From assembly GCA_029938715.1 (NCBI GenBank), contig JAOZUK010000010.1:1-55782 (forward strand): a stretch of DNA of 55,782 nucleotides, in the 5' to 3' direction. Shown here one piece after another: positions 44,346 to 53,833 of this stretch (its first letter is position 1; every line of letters starts with the position of its first letter). The DNA is from Bacteroidales bacterium (lineage in GTDB: Bacteria; Bacteroidota; Bacteroidia; Bacteroidales; GCA-2748055). A program made the translations under genes and the position numbers. Under the pieces are notes generated by a model. It was not told the origin of the DNA and did no database searches. It saw nothing but the letters and a program-made list of their open reading frames with translations.

Positions 44346-45365
44346 TCATTCATTAGCATGGAATCCCGGTTGATTGTTTGCAACCTCAATAAATGTAAGG
44401 ATATTTTCCAGGGAGGTGTCCCCTTCCACCGCGTGGGATGGAGAGAAGATATATCCTCCCTTCTTGCCTGACTCAAGCAATTCAAGAGATTCACGTCTTA
44501 CTTCCTCAGGAGTACCGAAAGGAAGTGTCTGCTGAATGGAGAGTCCTCCGTGAAAGGCTAGTTTCCCACGGTATTGTTCCATCAGCGATTTCACATCCAT
44601 GACCTCGGGCTGAAATGGATTGAAACAATCCAGCCCGATTTCCATAAGATCGTCAAACAATTCGTCCACATCCCCACAGGAATGGATCATGACATACTTA
44701 CTTTCCTCTTTGACCGCCTTGTACATCCTTTTGAGCTGGGGAAATATAAACTCTTTCCAGATATCGTATCCCATGATCAGGCCCAACTGTTTTCCCCAGT
44801 CATCCCCGAAGACCACTGCGTCGATATCATATTCCATGGCTTTGCTGACCTGGGCAATGTTGTAATCAGCAATTGTACTGAAGAACTCATGTACAAAATC
44901 CGGATGGGCCAGGAAATCGATCAGCAGGTTCTCCATTCCCCTGAGGCTCCATGCACGCTCGTAAAGCGAGAACCCGATCTGGTAAACCCTGAACAGATCC
45001 GGTTTTCTTTCAATCTTGTCATGGATATCCTCGAAAAAACGGTCTTCATGGGGATCTGGGAAAGTGTAGCCGGATAAGGATGGTTCGCGAATAACCGGCT
45101 CCGTTGGATTTCCGATATCCTTATCAATGGAGCGATCCCACACCACCCCAAAAACGTCTTTGAAGCAGTCTCCCCCGAGATCCTCAAAAAAACCGATACC
45201 GTTTCCAAGGTTAAGAATATGGTTCTGCACCGCTTTATCCAGGTCCTCCACCCCGTAATACTCCTTTAACATCTCTTCCGGTTCTTTGGTAAATCCAAAA
45301 GACCAGGGTACATAAGGAGGTTTTCCTCCGTCCAGTACAATCTGAATGATTTCTCGTTTTGACAT
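44346..45365 (-). CDS. URO-D-like protein (methyltransferase branch, not HemE)
   Basis: 339 aa, no signal peptide. The URO-D barrel is recognisable ([56 protein letters not shown]). The MtaA/MtbA-type zinc ligands His228-Ser-Cys230-Gly-Asp232 are present, which true uroporphyrinogen decarboxylases lack. The later position that is Cys in corrinoid methyltransferases reads SPSHA here. Such proteins transfer methyl groups with corrinoid partners, but no corrinoid protein is encoded nearby. Cytoplasmic, single-gene unit. A role in O-demethylation of a sugar is speculative. Confidence 0.75.
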   Translation of the reverse strand: MSKREIIQIVLDGGKPPYVPWSFGFTKEPEEMLKEYYGVEDLDKAVQNHILNLGNGIGFFEDLGGDCFKDVFGVVWDRSIDKDIGNPTEPVIREPSLSGYTFPDPHEDRFFEDIHDKIERKPDLFRVYQIGFSLYERAWSLRGMENLLIDFLAHPDFVHEFFSTIADYNIAQVSKAMEYDIDAVVFGDDWGKQLGLIMGYDIWKEFIFPQLKRMYKAVKEESKYVMIHSCGDVDELFDDLMEIGLDCFNPFQPEVMDVKSLMEQYRGKLAFHGGLSIQQTLPFGTPEEVRRESLELLESGKKGGYIFSPSHAVEGDTSLENILTFIEVANNQPGFHANE

Positions 45366-45391
45366 ACTTAAAAATAAGTAAATACAAATGA

Positions 45392-45423
45392 TTTGAAATT
45401 AAAATGGATAAATAATATCTTGT
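45392..45423 (+). promoter_or_regulatory. Candidate promoter for the SIS-ROK-NodB operon
   Basis: TTTG at 45392-45395, then a 20-base spacer, then TATCTTGT at 45416-45423, one base off the TAnnTTTG consensus. Transcription would begin just before ATG 45442. Confidence 0.3.
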
Positions 45424-45441
45424 AAAGAAATTATATGAAAG

Positions 45442-46494
45442 ATGAAAAAATTCCTAGATGAAATCTTAGAGCAGCCTGATGCGCTAAAGGAAACTTTAGA
45501 ATTCTATGAAGGTGAAGTGGGGAAAAATCTATTACAAAAAGCCATAGGCCTGTATAAGGATCGGGAAATTACGGAGATTATCCTGACGGGGATGGGAAGT
45601 TCGTTTTTCAGTTCATATCTCGCTTCCTGTCTATTAAATGAATATGGAATTCGTGCGTATGCTATAAATGCCAGTGAATTACTGCATTATCATCGCTCTC
45701 TATTAAATAAGAATACCTTGCTGGTTTGTGTATCTCAATCGGGAGAGAGTTATGAGATTGTTAAAATAGTGCAAAATCTCCCGGAAGATGTAACCTGCCT
45801 TGCAATTACAAATGAACAGGCAAGTACTTTAGCCAGGGAAGGGTCTGAAGTTCTCTTATCAAAAGCAGGTCATGAAGAGATGACTTCAAGTAAGTCTTAT
45901 GTATCTGTCACATTGGTGAAGCTAATATTCAGCTGGGCTCTGGCAGGTAGATGGAGCAGCAAGCAAGGCGCCAGTGTGAGGCAGTTGATCAACAGCATTG
46001 AAGAGCTTCTTAGCAGTTATAAAAACTGGATGCCTGAAATCAGCCGTTTTCTGGGGGATTATGATCACATTGAAATTATAGGGCGGGGACCTTCCTATGC
46101 TTCGGTTCTTCAGGGGGCTTTGATGTTTAGAGAAGCGGTGCGAAAACCGGCAGGGGGCAACCTGGGAGGCGAATTCAGACACGGTCCCATGGAAATGGTA
46201 AAAGAGGGTTTCAGGGCGGTTGTTTTTGCACCGGAAGGCCCTACGTTTGATCAAAGCATTAAGATGGCTCTGGATATTGCCAGATTTAAGGGGAAAGTGA
46301 TAATTATAACCAATAGTGATCTACAATTCTCCAAACCCAATGTTCATGTTTTCCGGATACCAATAAAAGATGAATACTTGTTTGCCATCGGCAGCATTGT
46401 CCCTTTACAGTTCATGGTTAATTTTCGTGCCATTGATCTTGGGCTTAAACCAGGATTTTTTATCCGGGGTGCAAAAATCACAAAAGTTGAGTAA
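45442..46494 (+). CDS. SIS-domain sugar-phosphate isomerase/deaminase (AgaS/GlmS-isomerase-like)
   Basis: 350 aa, cytoplasmic. Two SIS domains: GMGSSFFSSYLASCLL with VSQSGESYEIV and EEMTSSKSY in the first; IIGRGPSYASVLQGALMFREA with GGEFRHGPMEMV in the second. This is the layout of the isomerase half of glucosamine-6-phosphate synthase and of AgaS/NagB-II deaminases, without the glutaminase domain. It should convert hexosamine-6-phosphate to ketose-6-phosphate with release of ammonia. It is followed 13 bases later by a ROK kinase, which fits amino-sugar catabolism downstream of GH20. Confidence 0.85.
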   Translation: MKKFLDEILEQPDALKETLEFYEGEVGKNLLQKAIGLYKDREITEIILTGMGSSFFSSYLASCLLNEYGIRAYAINASELLHYHRSLLNKNTLLVCVSQSGESYEIVKIVQNLPEDVTCLAITNEQASTLAREGSEVLLSKAGHEEMTSSKSYVSVTLVKLIFSWALAGRWSSKQGASVRQLINSIEELLSSYKNWMPEISRFLGDYDHIEIIGRGPSYASVLQGALMFREAVRKPAGGNLGGEFRHGPMEMVKEGFRAVVFAPEGPTFDQSIKMALDIARFKGKVIIITNSDLQFSKPNVHVFRIPIKDEYLFAIGSIVPLQFMVNFRAIDLGLKPGFFIRGAKITKVE

Positions 46495-46507
46495 ACAACA
46501 TTTGGGA

Positions 46508-47413
46508 ATGGTAGAAAAAGCAATGCTCGGTGTTGACATTGGCGGAACAAAAATTAGTTGCGGGATTATTTCGACCCAGGGTGAAATTCTTGAAAAACCA
46601 TATACCATACCTACAGGTGGTAAGGATTCTGAGAAAGTCATTGTCAACCGGATTTTTAACGCTATTGATCAGGTATTGGTGTTAGCCGGGTTAAAAATTA
46701 CAGACATTTCGGGGATAGGTATAGGAGCAACCGGACCTTTGGATATGAAAGCAGGCCTTATTCTGGAATGTCCCTTTCTCCCTACCCTGAACAATTTTCC
46801 ACTGCGGGAGACAATTCATGATAAGTTTAAAATCCCTGTCTTTCTGGATAATGATGCCAATTGTTTTGCCCTGGGTGAATGTTTTTTCGGAGCGGGACGC
46901 GGACAAGAAATCATTCTGGGATATACGCTTGGTACCGGTCTGGGGTGTGCCACAGTGATTAATTCAACTATTTTTTCTGGTGCAACTCAGCATGCATGCG
47001 AGATCTGGCCTTCACCATACCGGGATAAGACCATTGAATATTTCGTATCGGGAAATGGCATCAGTCGGATGTATATAGAGTCCGGTGGCGCAAGAAAATC
47101 CGCCCTGGAAATTGCGCAACTTGCTTATCATGGGGATATACCTGCCCAACAAACATGGGAGCAGTTTGGGGAGCACCTGGCTTATGCTATTGCTTGGGGG
47201 ATCAATACATTTGATCCGGATATCGTGATTCTTGGCGGCTCTATTTCTAATGCCATAGAGCTATTTTCACCTGCAATGGAGCGATTTCTACGTAAATATC
47301 TTTGCCCCCTTCCTGCGGAGAAAACAAAAGTGGTTAAGGCTCAATTGGGAGACCATGCCGGACTTATAGGAGCGGCATGTCTTGTTTTACAATCAAAAAC
47401 CAAAAAGCAATGA
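46508..47413 (+). CDS. ROK-family sugar kinase
   Basis: 301 aa from ATG 46508, which places the ATP motif LGVDIGGTKIS (Asp10) at the N-terminus as usual; a longer frame reaching back into the SIS gene lacks homology-like sequence. GIGIGATGPLD and DNDANCFALGE (catalytic Asp116) follow, then GTGLGCATV. The zinc-binding CxCGxxGCxE cluster typical of ROK proteins is missing; the region reads HACEIWPSPYRDKT. It probably phosphorylates a hexose or N-acetylhexosamine for the SIS enzyme. The stop overlaps the next start (ATGA). Confidence 0.85.
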   Translation: MVEKAMLGVDIGGTKISCGIISTQGEILEKPYTIPTGGKDSEKVIVNRIFNAIDQVLVLAGLKITDISGIGIGATGPLDMKAGLILECPFLPTLNNFPLRETIHDKFKIPVFLDNDANCFALGECFFGAGRGQEIILGYTLGTGLGCATVINSTIFSGATQHACEIWPSPYRDKTIEYFVSGNGISRMYIESGGARKSALEIAQLAYHGDIPAQQTWEQFGEHLAYAIAWGINTFDPDIVILGGSISNAIELFSPAMERFLRKYLCPLPAEKTKVVKAQLGDHAGLIGAACLVLQSKTKKQ

Positions 47414-48288
47414 AAAAACTATTATTCCTTACTGTTGCTCTTGTGGCATTCTGCACACATCTCACCCTTTCCGGACAGCACAACAAGGAAGGTAACAGTA
47501 TAGCACCAAAAAAATATATTGCATTCTCGTCCGATACAGAGGCTTACTTCACCCCGAGAGATTTCGAAAATTTTCAGGGTGAATTTACCCCGCAAATAAT
47601 AGAGGTGTGCCGCAAATTCAATATTCCATTTACCTGGCTCATTGTTGTGGATAAAGAGCATGTAGAAGTACGTACATTTGCCAAACAGGTCTTCCCTATA
47701 CGCAAGGAAATCGATGAGTTCTCATTTCATGTCCACTTCAAGTGGTTTATTATGGATTCTCCTGATGATTTCGAGTCGTTCAAGATTGTTGATAGGCGGA
47801 TGAAGTGGTTTAAAGATGCAAAGGCTGAAATTGAAAAAGCCGGACTACCAATGCCTCTGAGTTTCCGCTACGGTGGCGGCGACTCAAATGACAGGTACTA
47901 CTGTATTGAGGACCTCATCTTCCTGAACGATGAATTTGGAGTCAGAAATTATCTTTTCAGCCCCGACCGCCTGCCGGGGGTAATTGGTATCACCCGGCAT
48001 GAACATCAGGGCAATAATGTCTGGCTCATTGACGGCGGGCGTGAAATCACGCTACTCTCAACCTGCGTTTTGCTCGATGAAGATAAAAAGAGTATTATCA
48101 CAGCTATTGATCAGAGGCTAACATCTGCCGATTATGCAATCATTAGCAGCCATGACTACCGGGAGGTTGTCCCTGAGCACATGAATATGACCATCGAATA
48201 CCTCAATGCCAATTACAACATCGAATACGTAACCATTAGCCGTATCGGTGAAATGGTCCGTAACGGAGAGATCCGGAATAATTGGTAA
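47410..48288 (+). CDS. Exported NodB-fold polysaccharide-deacetylase-like protein
   Basis: 292 aa from ATG 47410, overlapping the ROK stop; signal peptide ends near TLSGQ. CE4-type motifs: AFSSDTEAY (Asp42), FSFHVHF (His107, His109) for metal binding, LSFRYGGGDSND, and IISSHDYRE near the C-terminus. CE4 enzymes remove N- or O-acetyl groups from polysaccharides. The canonical TFDDG is altered to SSDTE, so it is a divergent member and may act on something else. Translational coupling to amino-sugar enzymes fits N-deacetylation. Confidence 0.7.
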   Translation: MKKLLFLTVALVAFCTHLTLSGQHNKEGNSIAPKKYIAFSSDTEAYFTPRDFENFQGEFTPQIIEVCRKFNIPFTWLIVVDKEHVEVRTFAKQVFPIRKEIDEFSFHVHFKWFIMDSPDDFESFKIVDRRMKWFKDAKAEIEKAGLPMPLSFRYGGGDSNDRYYCIEDLIFLNDEFGVRNYLFSPDRLPGVIGITRHEHQGNNVWLIDGGREITLLSTCVLLDEDKKSIITAIDQRLTSADYAIISSHDYREVVPEHMNMTIEYLNANYNIEYVTISRIGEMVRNGEIRNNW

Positions 48289-48314
48289 CCGTACACAGAC
48301 TCAAAACTTCTGAC

Positions 48315-49763
48315 TTAGTATTCTGCTTTTGTTATTTTTATATCTCCTATAGTATACCATCCATCCTGATCCATTCCTTCAATGGCCAGTTTTACTTTAG
48401 GTTCATGTGATTGAGGGTCCACTATTCCGATTTGTAAATTGTATTCACCGGAAGGCATATCCAGTGGAACAAATACCGCATTATCATAAACGTTGTCCCC
48501 GGGTAGCCAGGCATTTATATCAGCATCGGTGATCATCACCTCTGATCTTGTTTCATTTGTCAGCCTGATTGCCAGAAGGAAATTTTTGTAACATGGTGCA
48601 ACACCTTTGTTATCCCACCAGGATTTGAAGTGAAGTTTCTCGTTGGTTGCAATGAATTCAGGATAAGCAAAACTACGCAGGACAAAACGGTAGCCCATCT
48701 TCTTAAGCCACCGGTTGATCTGGGGCCACCACTCTTCAGGGACTCCTGAGGATTTTGCATTGAATGAAGATATGTGCCATTTTAATGTTTCATCAATGAT
48801 ATAATCCACATCATCAGCATCGTAGCCTTGTTTTTCTTTCCAGCTTTTAAGTGTGCCGCAAATCTCAAGAGAGACCGGGGCTTTTTTCCAGGCATCCTTC
48901 ATGCCAAAATTGATGATGCCCTGAGGATAATAACGGAACATATGTGTCCATCCATCCTGTTCTTCAGCCCAGAATCCAAGATCCCCAATGCAATCCACTC
49001 TCCAGCCCACGTTTGCCTGTGAAAGGCCGTATTTGTTTGTTTTCTCATCTGTCAGAAGCATTATCAGAGGTGTTATTTTGAAATTATCAGTATATGCGTT
49101 TACCAGAGCTGCCCTTGTTTCCTGAGTAACTATAGCAGAGCCTCTGCCTTCTCCCCAGAATCCGAGTATGGAGAGATCAACGGCTTCTAGGTCTGGGTGT
49201 CCGTCATAGCGCTGACCAAGTGCGGTGATAAATTTCCCGAAGTATTGAGCGTATTTGGGATCTTCCGCATCTACCCGCCAGCCCTTTTTCCCTCCTGGCA
49301 ACCATTCATCCCCTTCACCTACCATGGCACGATACCACACTGGCACGTCCCTTTCAGGGCCTGTCCCATAAGGTGCAATGCGAAGTAAAAGAGTTTGCTG
49401 TCGCTCATGAGCTGTTTTCAGGGCTTTATCCATCATCGCCCAGTTATACTTGTCCATTTCCGGTTCCATGAATTTCCAGTATACCCTGAAGTAAGCTATT
49501 GAAGTTGCCGGATGATCTTTGTTTTCCAGGTTTCCGTCAAACTTCTGGTACTCTATAGGGAAGCCTTCGGTCCAGCCACTGCCTTCATTTAATTCATCAC
49601 CGTTAAACCGTTGAAAGGTCATAAAACCTATTCCCGGATTGGTCAGAACTTCATCAGTTTCAATGGGCCTGACATAGATTGTTTTCTGAGCTGATGCTTC
49701 AATTGCCAATCCCGAAATCACAATCAGGATGACTACGTAGCTTCTTAATTTTTTCATTTTCAT
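48315..49763 (-). CDS. Exported DUF4832-type TIM-barrel glycosidase-like protein
   Basis: 482 aa; signal peptide ends at EASAQ. Features of the DUF4832 group: NPGIGFMTFQRF, SIAYFRVYWKFMEPEMDKYNW, LLLRIAPYGTG, DLSILGFWGEGRGS (probable acidic residue in the GH42-like barrel), MLLTDEKTNKYG, ISSFNAKSSGVPEEW, and a C-terminal beta-sandwich (SGEYNLQIGIVDP). Substrates of the family are not established. It is the last gene of the right-hand minus-strand operon, 19 bases after the CocE gene. Confidence 0.75.
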   Translation of the reverse strand: MKMKKLRSYVVILIVISGLAIEASAQKTIYVRPIETDEVLTNPGIGFMTFQRFNGDELNEGSGWTEGFPIEYQKFDGNLENKDHPATSIAYFRVYWKFMEPEMDKYNWAMMDKALKTAHERQQTLLLRIAPYGTGPERDVPVWYRAMVGEGDEWLPGGKKGWRVDAEDPKYAQYFGKFITALGQRYDGHPDLEAVDLSILGFWGEGRGSAIVTQETRAALVNAYTDNFKITPLIMLLTDEKTNKYGLSQANVGWRVDCIGDLGFWAEEQDGWTHMFRYYPQGIINFGMKDAWKKAPVSLEICGTLKSWKEKQGYDADDVDYIIDETLKWHISSFNAKSSGVPEEWWPQINRWLKKMGYRFVLRSFAYPEFIATNEKLHFKSWWDNKGVAPCYKNFLLAIRLTNETRSEVMITDADINAWLPGDNVYDNAVFVPLDMPSGEYNLQIGIVDPQSHEPKVKLAIEGMDQDGWYTIGDIKITKAEY

Positions 49764-49782
49764 TTTGCTTTGTAGTTCGTGA

Positions 49783-51516
49783 TTATTTATTGATGACAGG
49801 CAGAATTATACAGGAAGGATATTCAGGACTATGGTAAATAGCCTGTTCTGCATTAACCATTGTCGTATCCGTTGCAAAATATTTGCCTGTGTTTAGATTT
49901 CTGTCAAATCTTGGAAAATTACTGCTCGAAATCTCAACACGTATCTGATGCCCTTCCATAAATACATTGGAGGTTGCCCAGAGGTCGATATTGTATTCAT
50001 AGATCTTTCCGGGAACGATATTGGAAGGAGGAACATCGGGATCACGGTGATCCGCACGTATGATTCCCTCACAGATCCTGATCGCCCTTCCATCAGGATA
50101 AACATCCACCAGCTTTGCTGTAAAATCAGTATTTACAGCAGAACTGGAAGCATAAACAACAGCTCTCACCGGACCAGTTACCTCCAGGTCATTTTTTAAA
50201 GGCCGAGTAGTATAAACCAACACATCCTCGCGCTGTTCAACCTGTCTCTGGTCATAGGGTCCCATGGTTCCGATTGTGGGAACCGGATCTTCCGGACCAT
50301 ATACATATTGATCGGATGATCTCTTTTTGGAACGCCTGGAGTCCAACCTGCCGTCGCCGTTGAGTGTGTTTGCATCTCCCTGGCTATGGAAATAGTATTT
50401 TTGATAATCTGTTCTTGAAAGGGGCCACTCATTTTCATACCGCCACCTGTTTTCACCCATCACAAATATCTTGACAGAAGGTTCCTCCACGACACCATTC
50501 TCCATTCCTTTCAGCTGGCTGTCAAACCATCGAAGTCTGAACGGTGTACTGTTAAATAGCGCCTCCTCTCCGAAATCCAACTCCCCGACTTTGCGTTTGC
50601 CCATGCTATGTACCCAGGGTCCGATCAGAAGTTTCTGCTTTTTTCTTATTTCAGGCTCTATTCCCGGGGCTGTCATTTTCAGATAATTATTAATGGTGCC
50701 CTCAAGAAGGATATCATACCAGCCACCAATATTATATACTGATGCATTGATCTTTGAATAATTGTCTCCCACACTTGTCTGGTCCCAGTAACAGTCATTT
50801 TCCGGGTGGGATAACCAGTCCCTCAGAAATGAAATTCTCCATCCCATTGCCCTGTCCTGTTCAATCAGTGGCAGGGTCATTAATATACTATCTCTTTTAT
50901 CTGTAATGAATGATCTGCTTACACTATAGGGCTTTGTCATTTCAAAGCTCCAGGGCGTAAACAGATCAAGCCTGAATGCACCATTTTGATATACCACATC
51001 ATGGAGGTCTGAGAAAGTAACTGCTGGTATCATAGTTACCAGATATGGACTTTGAAGGGGAGCTGGCATCCATTGTGTAAATCCCACATATGAACCACCA
51101 TATGTGCCGATTTTTCCGTTGCACCATGGTTGCTTACCGATCCACTGCTGGGTATCATATCCATCAAACGCTTCGGATTGATTGGCATTAAAAATACCCT
51201 CAGAATCACCTATTCCACGTGTATCCTGTATCACAACTGCATACCCCCGTTTTGCAAAAAAATGAGCATCACGGTTGCCTGTTCCACCATTTCCATATGG
51301 AGTCCTCATGAGCAAGGCAGGAAATTCACCAGTTGTGTCAGGACGATATATATTGGAAGAGAGCCGGACACCATCACGCATGGACACTTTTACATCCAAT
51401 TCCTCTTTGACTGTATAAGAAGCTTGAGATGCTTCCTGTGCCAGACCGGAACCAGGAACAATAAATAGTGCAGCCCATAACAGAATAAGCAGAATCGGGT
51501 TAAAACTTCCTTTCAT
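49783..51516 (-). CDS. Secreted CocE/NonD hydrolase (X-Pro dipeptidyl-peptidase-like, S15 fold)
   Basis: 577 aa with a signal peptide (about 1-26). Alpha/beta hydrolase with nucleophile Ser142 in YGGSYVG, lid helices, acid and His regions including GPWVH, and a C-terminal jelly roll (DLEVTGPVRAVVYASSSAVNTDFTAKL type). Family members hydrolyse esters, acyl-amino acids or X-Pro peptides. The sequence is collinear with residues 705-1245 of the fusion protein at 59-3796, so the two are paralogues. It lies 10 bases after the dipeptide epimerase gene. Confidence 0.88.
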   Translation of the reverse strand: MKGSFNPILLILLWAALFIVPGSGLAQEASQASYTVKEELDVKVSMRDGVRLSSNIYRPDTTGEFPALLMRTPYGNGGTGNRDAHFFAKRGYAVVIQDTRGIGDSEGIFNANQSEAFDGYDTQQWIGKQPWCNGKIGTYGGSYVGFTQWMPAPLQSPYLVTMIPAVTFSDLHDVVYQNGAFRLDLFTPWSFEMTKPYSVSRSFITDKRDSILMTLPLIEQDRAMGWRISFLRDWLSHPENDCYWDQTSVGDNYSKINASVYNIGGWYDILLEGTINNYLKMTAPGIEPEIRKKQKLLIGPWVHSMGKRKVGELDFGEEALFNSTPFRLRWFDSQLKGMENGVVEEPSVKIFVMGENRWRYENEWPLSRTDYQKYYFHSQGDANTLNGDGRLDSRRSKKRSSDQYVYGPEDPVPTIGTMGPYDQRQVEQREDVLVYTTRPLKNDLEVTGPVRAVVYASSSAVNTDFTAKLVDVYPDGRAIRICEGIIRADHRDPDVPPSNIVPGKIYEYNIDLWATSNVFMEGHQIRVEISSSNFPRFDRNLNTGKYFATDTTMVNAEQAIYHSPEYPSCIILPVINK

Positions 51517-51526
51517 GGTGTTGATC

Positions 51527-52639
51527 TTATATGATTGCTGTTCTCATTTTGTCCAGGAATGCCGGGTCAAAATCTCCTCCAATTCCGGGTACCTCAGGTA
51601 GCTCCCATTTGCCCTTCCCCATATACTGGATCCCTCCGGTTACCGGATCTTCAGCATGTGACAGGGAGGAGTCAATATCAAAATAGACCACATTATTTTT
51701 AGCGGCAACAAAATGACAGAGTGCTGTTAAAGCATACCTGCTTTCTGACATGCAGCCAACCTGGGTTTTTATGCCTGCTGCTTCGGCAACGGCATTTATC
51801 TTGATGGCATTGTGAATTCCCCCTGACTTGGAAAATTTTATATTGAAATAGTCAGTGGCCCCCATACTGGCCAGTCGAAATGCATCCTGGTGGTCAAACA
51901 CAGACTCATCTGCCATAATCGGGATCGGACTGTGATCTCTGACTCTTCGAAGATCCGTGTTATTCCAGTGGGGAATTGGTTCTTCACAATGATCAATGTT
52001 AAATGGCTCAAGGGCCTTCAGGATTTTAATGGCTGTGACCGTATTCCAACCCTGATTGGCATCTATGCGTATGGGAATCTCAAACCCGATGGCCTCCCGG
52101 ATGGCACGAATCCGCTCAATATCCTCTTCCGAAGTAGTACCCAATTTTACCTTTATGGTGGGGAATCCTTCATTTTTATAGTCAAGGGCCTGCCTGGCCA
52201 TCTTCTCCGGAGATCCCAGGTAAACGGTCATATCCGTATAGATTTCTCTGGTATTTCCTCCTCCAAGTATTTGGTAGAGTGGAAGCTCTGCTTTTTTGGC
52301 CAGCAGGTCATAGAGGGCCATATCGAAAGCACTCTTTATGGTAGGGTTTCCCTGAATGGTGCGGTCCATATCCTGAATTCTATCTTCAATGGCCAGGGGA
52401 TCTTTCCCTTTTAAGCCGGCAGCCAGGAATGTGGCTATTTCAAACCCGGCGGGTTGTGTCTCGCCTACAATATTCCTTTCAGGACTGGCCTCCCCGATGC
52501 CAACCATTCCATTACTGGCAAAAATCTTAATGACGATATTTTCTGCTGAATTAAATGTTCCCAGAGAAATGGTAATGGGTTCCTTCAGGGCGATATTTAG
52601 CTCAATGACCTCTATTTTATCAATTGTTAAATTTTTCAT
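51527..52639 (-). CDS. Dipeptide epimerase (L-Ala-D/L-Glu epimerase-like, enolase superfamily)
   Basis: 370 aa, cytoplasmic. Muconate-lactonising subgroup residues: KVK (Lys163, Lys165), metal ligands Asp193 (RIDANQGW), Glu219 (EEPIP) and Asp244 (MADES), and the opposite base Lys268 (NIKFSKSGG). The DID motif near residue 322 (YFDIDSSL) binds the dipeptide ammonium group, which separates dipeptide epimerases from sugar dehydratases. The usual role is in muropeptide or dipeptide catabolism. Placement between a DUF819 membrane protein and a CocE hydrolase suggests uptake and use of dipeptides. Confidence 0.85.
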   Translation of the reverse strand: MKNLTIDKIEVIELNIALKEPITISLGTFNSAENIVIKIFASNGMVGIGEASPERNIVGETQPAGFEIATFLAAGLKGKDPLAIEDRIQDMDRTIQGNPTIKSAFDMALYDLLAKKAELPLYQILGGGNTREIYTDMTVYLGSPEKMARQALDYKNEGFPTIKVKLGTTSEEDIERIRAIREAIGFEIPIRIDANQGWNTVTAIKILKALEPFNIDHCEEPIPHWNNTDLRRVRDHSPIPIMADESVFDHQDAFRLASMGATDYFNIKFSKSGGIHNAIKINAVAEAAGIKTQVGCMSESRYALTALCHFVAAKNNVVYFDIDSSLSHAEDPVTGGIQYMGKGKWELPEVPGIGGDFDPAFLDKMRTAII

Positions 52640-52645
52640 TTACCA

Positions 52646-53833
52646 TCAAATTGATTGTAATAATAATCCAACCAGGTATCCAATATAATTTCCAATCACA
52701 TATCCCCAGATACCCAGCATTAATGAGGGAAAGATAAGATTCTGCCATTTCATGGAGATGGCAGCTGCAACCCCGTTCATGGGGCCTCCTGAAGTTACAA
52801 TTGCAGCCATGACAAGCTCTTCCAGTTCGAACTTGAAAAGTTTACCTAAACCAAAGGTAACCAGGAAATTAACCGAAAGAATAATGGCGCAAAAAAGAAT
52901 CATAACGGGCGCCTCCCGGATGACCTGGGTAAAGCTTGCAGGAAGTCCGATCATCACAAAAAAGATGAAAATGAAGAAAGTACCAAGCTCCTCATTGCCC
53001 ACAATTTTCCTTGCAACTTTTGGGAAAATAATCGGGAAAAGAACAGAGATTGTTGTGAGAACAAGGTATTGTTGTCCCAGAAACATTTTAACTACCACCG
53101 GCATGCCGGGAGCATTAAAAAAACTGCTTGTTTTGACGGAGATCGTTGCAATGGCAAAGGCAATGGCCAATGATTTTCCAATATCCAGCAATCCTATGGG
53201 TTTCGGCCTCCAGTACTCTCCATTATTACTGGAATTATTTGTGCCCGCTGTTTCAATCGATTTTTCAGTAATAGGGAAGAACCGTCTTGCCAGATATAAA
53301 CCGGGCAACGTGATTAAAAACAGAAAATAGATAATCATGACTCCAGAGTCAGCCACCAGAGTAGCATTGATAAGATCTTTAGGCGGATTAAACATGGATA
53401 CAACGGATACAAAGTTCACAGACCCTCCAATATAACTTGCGGTCATGGCCGGACCGATTAATTCGAGATCATCAATTAGCGAGAAGAGCAATGCCACCGC
53501 AACAAAACTCCCTATGACGGTCCCTAAAGCGCTTATGTGAAAAGCTCCTGCAAATCGTCCTGTTTCCTTAAAAATTGCCCGGATATCCGTTTTAATTAAT
53601 AGCAGGGGAATCACCAGGGGGACGATATACTTCCAAACAATGTCGTAGGAGGCGGATTCATGGGGTAATAATCCAACATTGGAAACAAGCATACCAGCAC
53701 AGATAGCGGTTGCAGCTCCCGTTATTTTTCTGAAAAATTTGTATTTCTGTTCAAGAAACAGGCTCAGGAAAGCCATTCCAACCAGGAAAGTCCAGATGAC
53801 CCAGTGATCGTCCGGTGAGATTAAGCTATTCAT
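52646..53833 (-). CDS. DUF819 family membrane protein
   Basis: 395 aa with about ten hydrophobic helices. Family-like stretches: AICAGMLVSNVGLLP, IGGSVNFVSVVSMF, FFVMIGLPASFTQVI, and the closing TSGGPMNGVAAAISMKW. DUF819 proteins have a transporter-like fold without a well-established substrate. It begins within the stop of the MBL gene (8-base overlap) and ends 6 bases before the epimerase gene, so a role in moving a small molecule such as a dipeptide is a reasonable inference. Confidence 0.8.
   Translation of the reverse strand: MNSLISPDDHWVIWTFLVGMAFLSLFLEQKYKFFRKITGAATAICAGMLVSNVGLLPHESASYDIVWKYIVPLVIPLLLIKTDIRAIFKETGRFAGAFHISALGTVIGSFVAVALLFSLIDDLELIGPAMTASYIGGSVNFVSVVSMFNPPKDLINATLVADSGVMIIYFLFLITLPGLYLARRFFPITEKSIETAGTNNSSNNGEYWRPKPIGLLDIGKSLAIAFAIATISVKTSSFFNAPGMPVVVKMFLGQQYLVLTTISVLFPIIFPKVARKIVGNEELGTFFIFIFFVMIGLPASFTQVIREAPVMILFCAIILSVNFLVTFGLGKLFKFELEELVMAAIVTSGGPMNGVAAAISMKWQNLIFPSLMLGIWGYVIGNYIGYLVGLLLQSI

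Noticed and set aside
44346-45365. Uroporphyrinogen decarboxylase (hemE)
   Set aside because: The HxCGD zinc motif and the lack of typical HemE N-terminal arginine motifs place it in the methyltransferase-like branch.
46370-46507. Long N-terminal extension of the ROK kinase
   Set aside because: It lies wholly within the end of the SIS gene in another frame; the ATP motif begins just after ATG 46508, as in ordinary ROK kinases.
49783-51516. Assembly duplication of the CocE domain of the first gene
   Set aside because: The two copies are collinear but differ at many residues and in their N-termini, so they are diverged paralogues.
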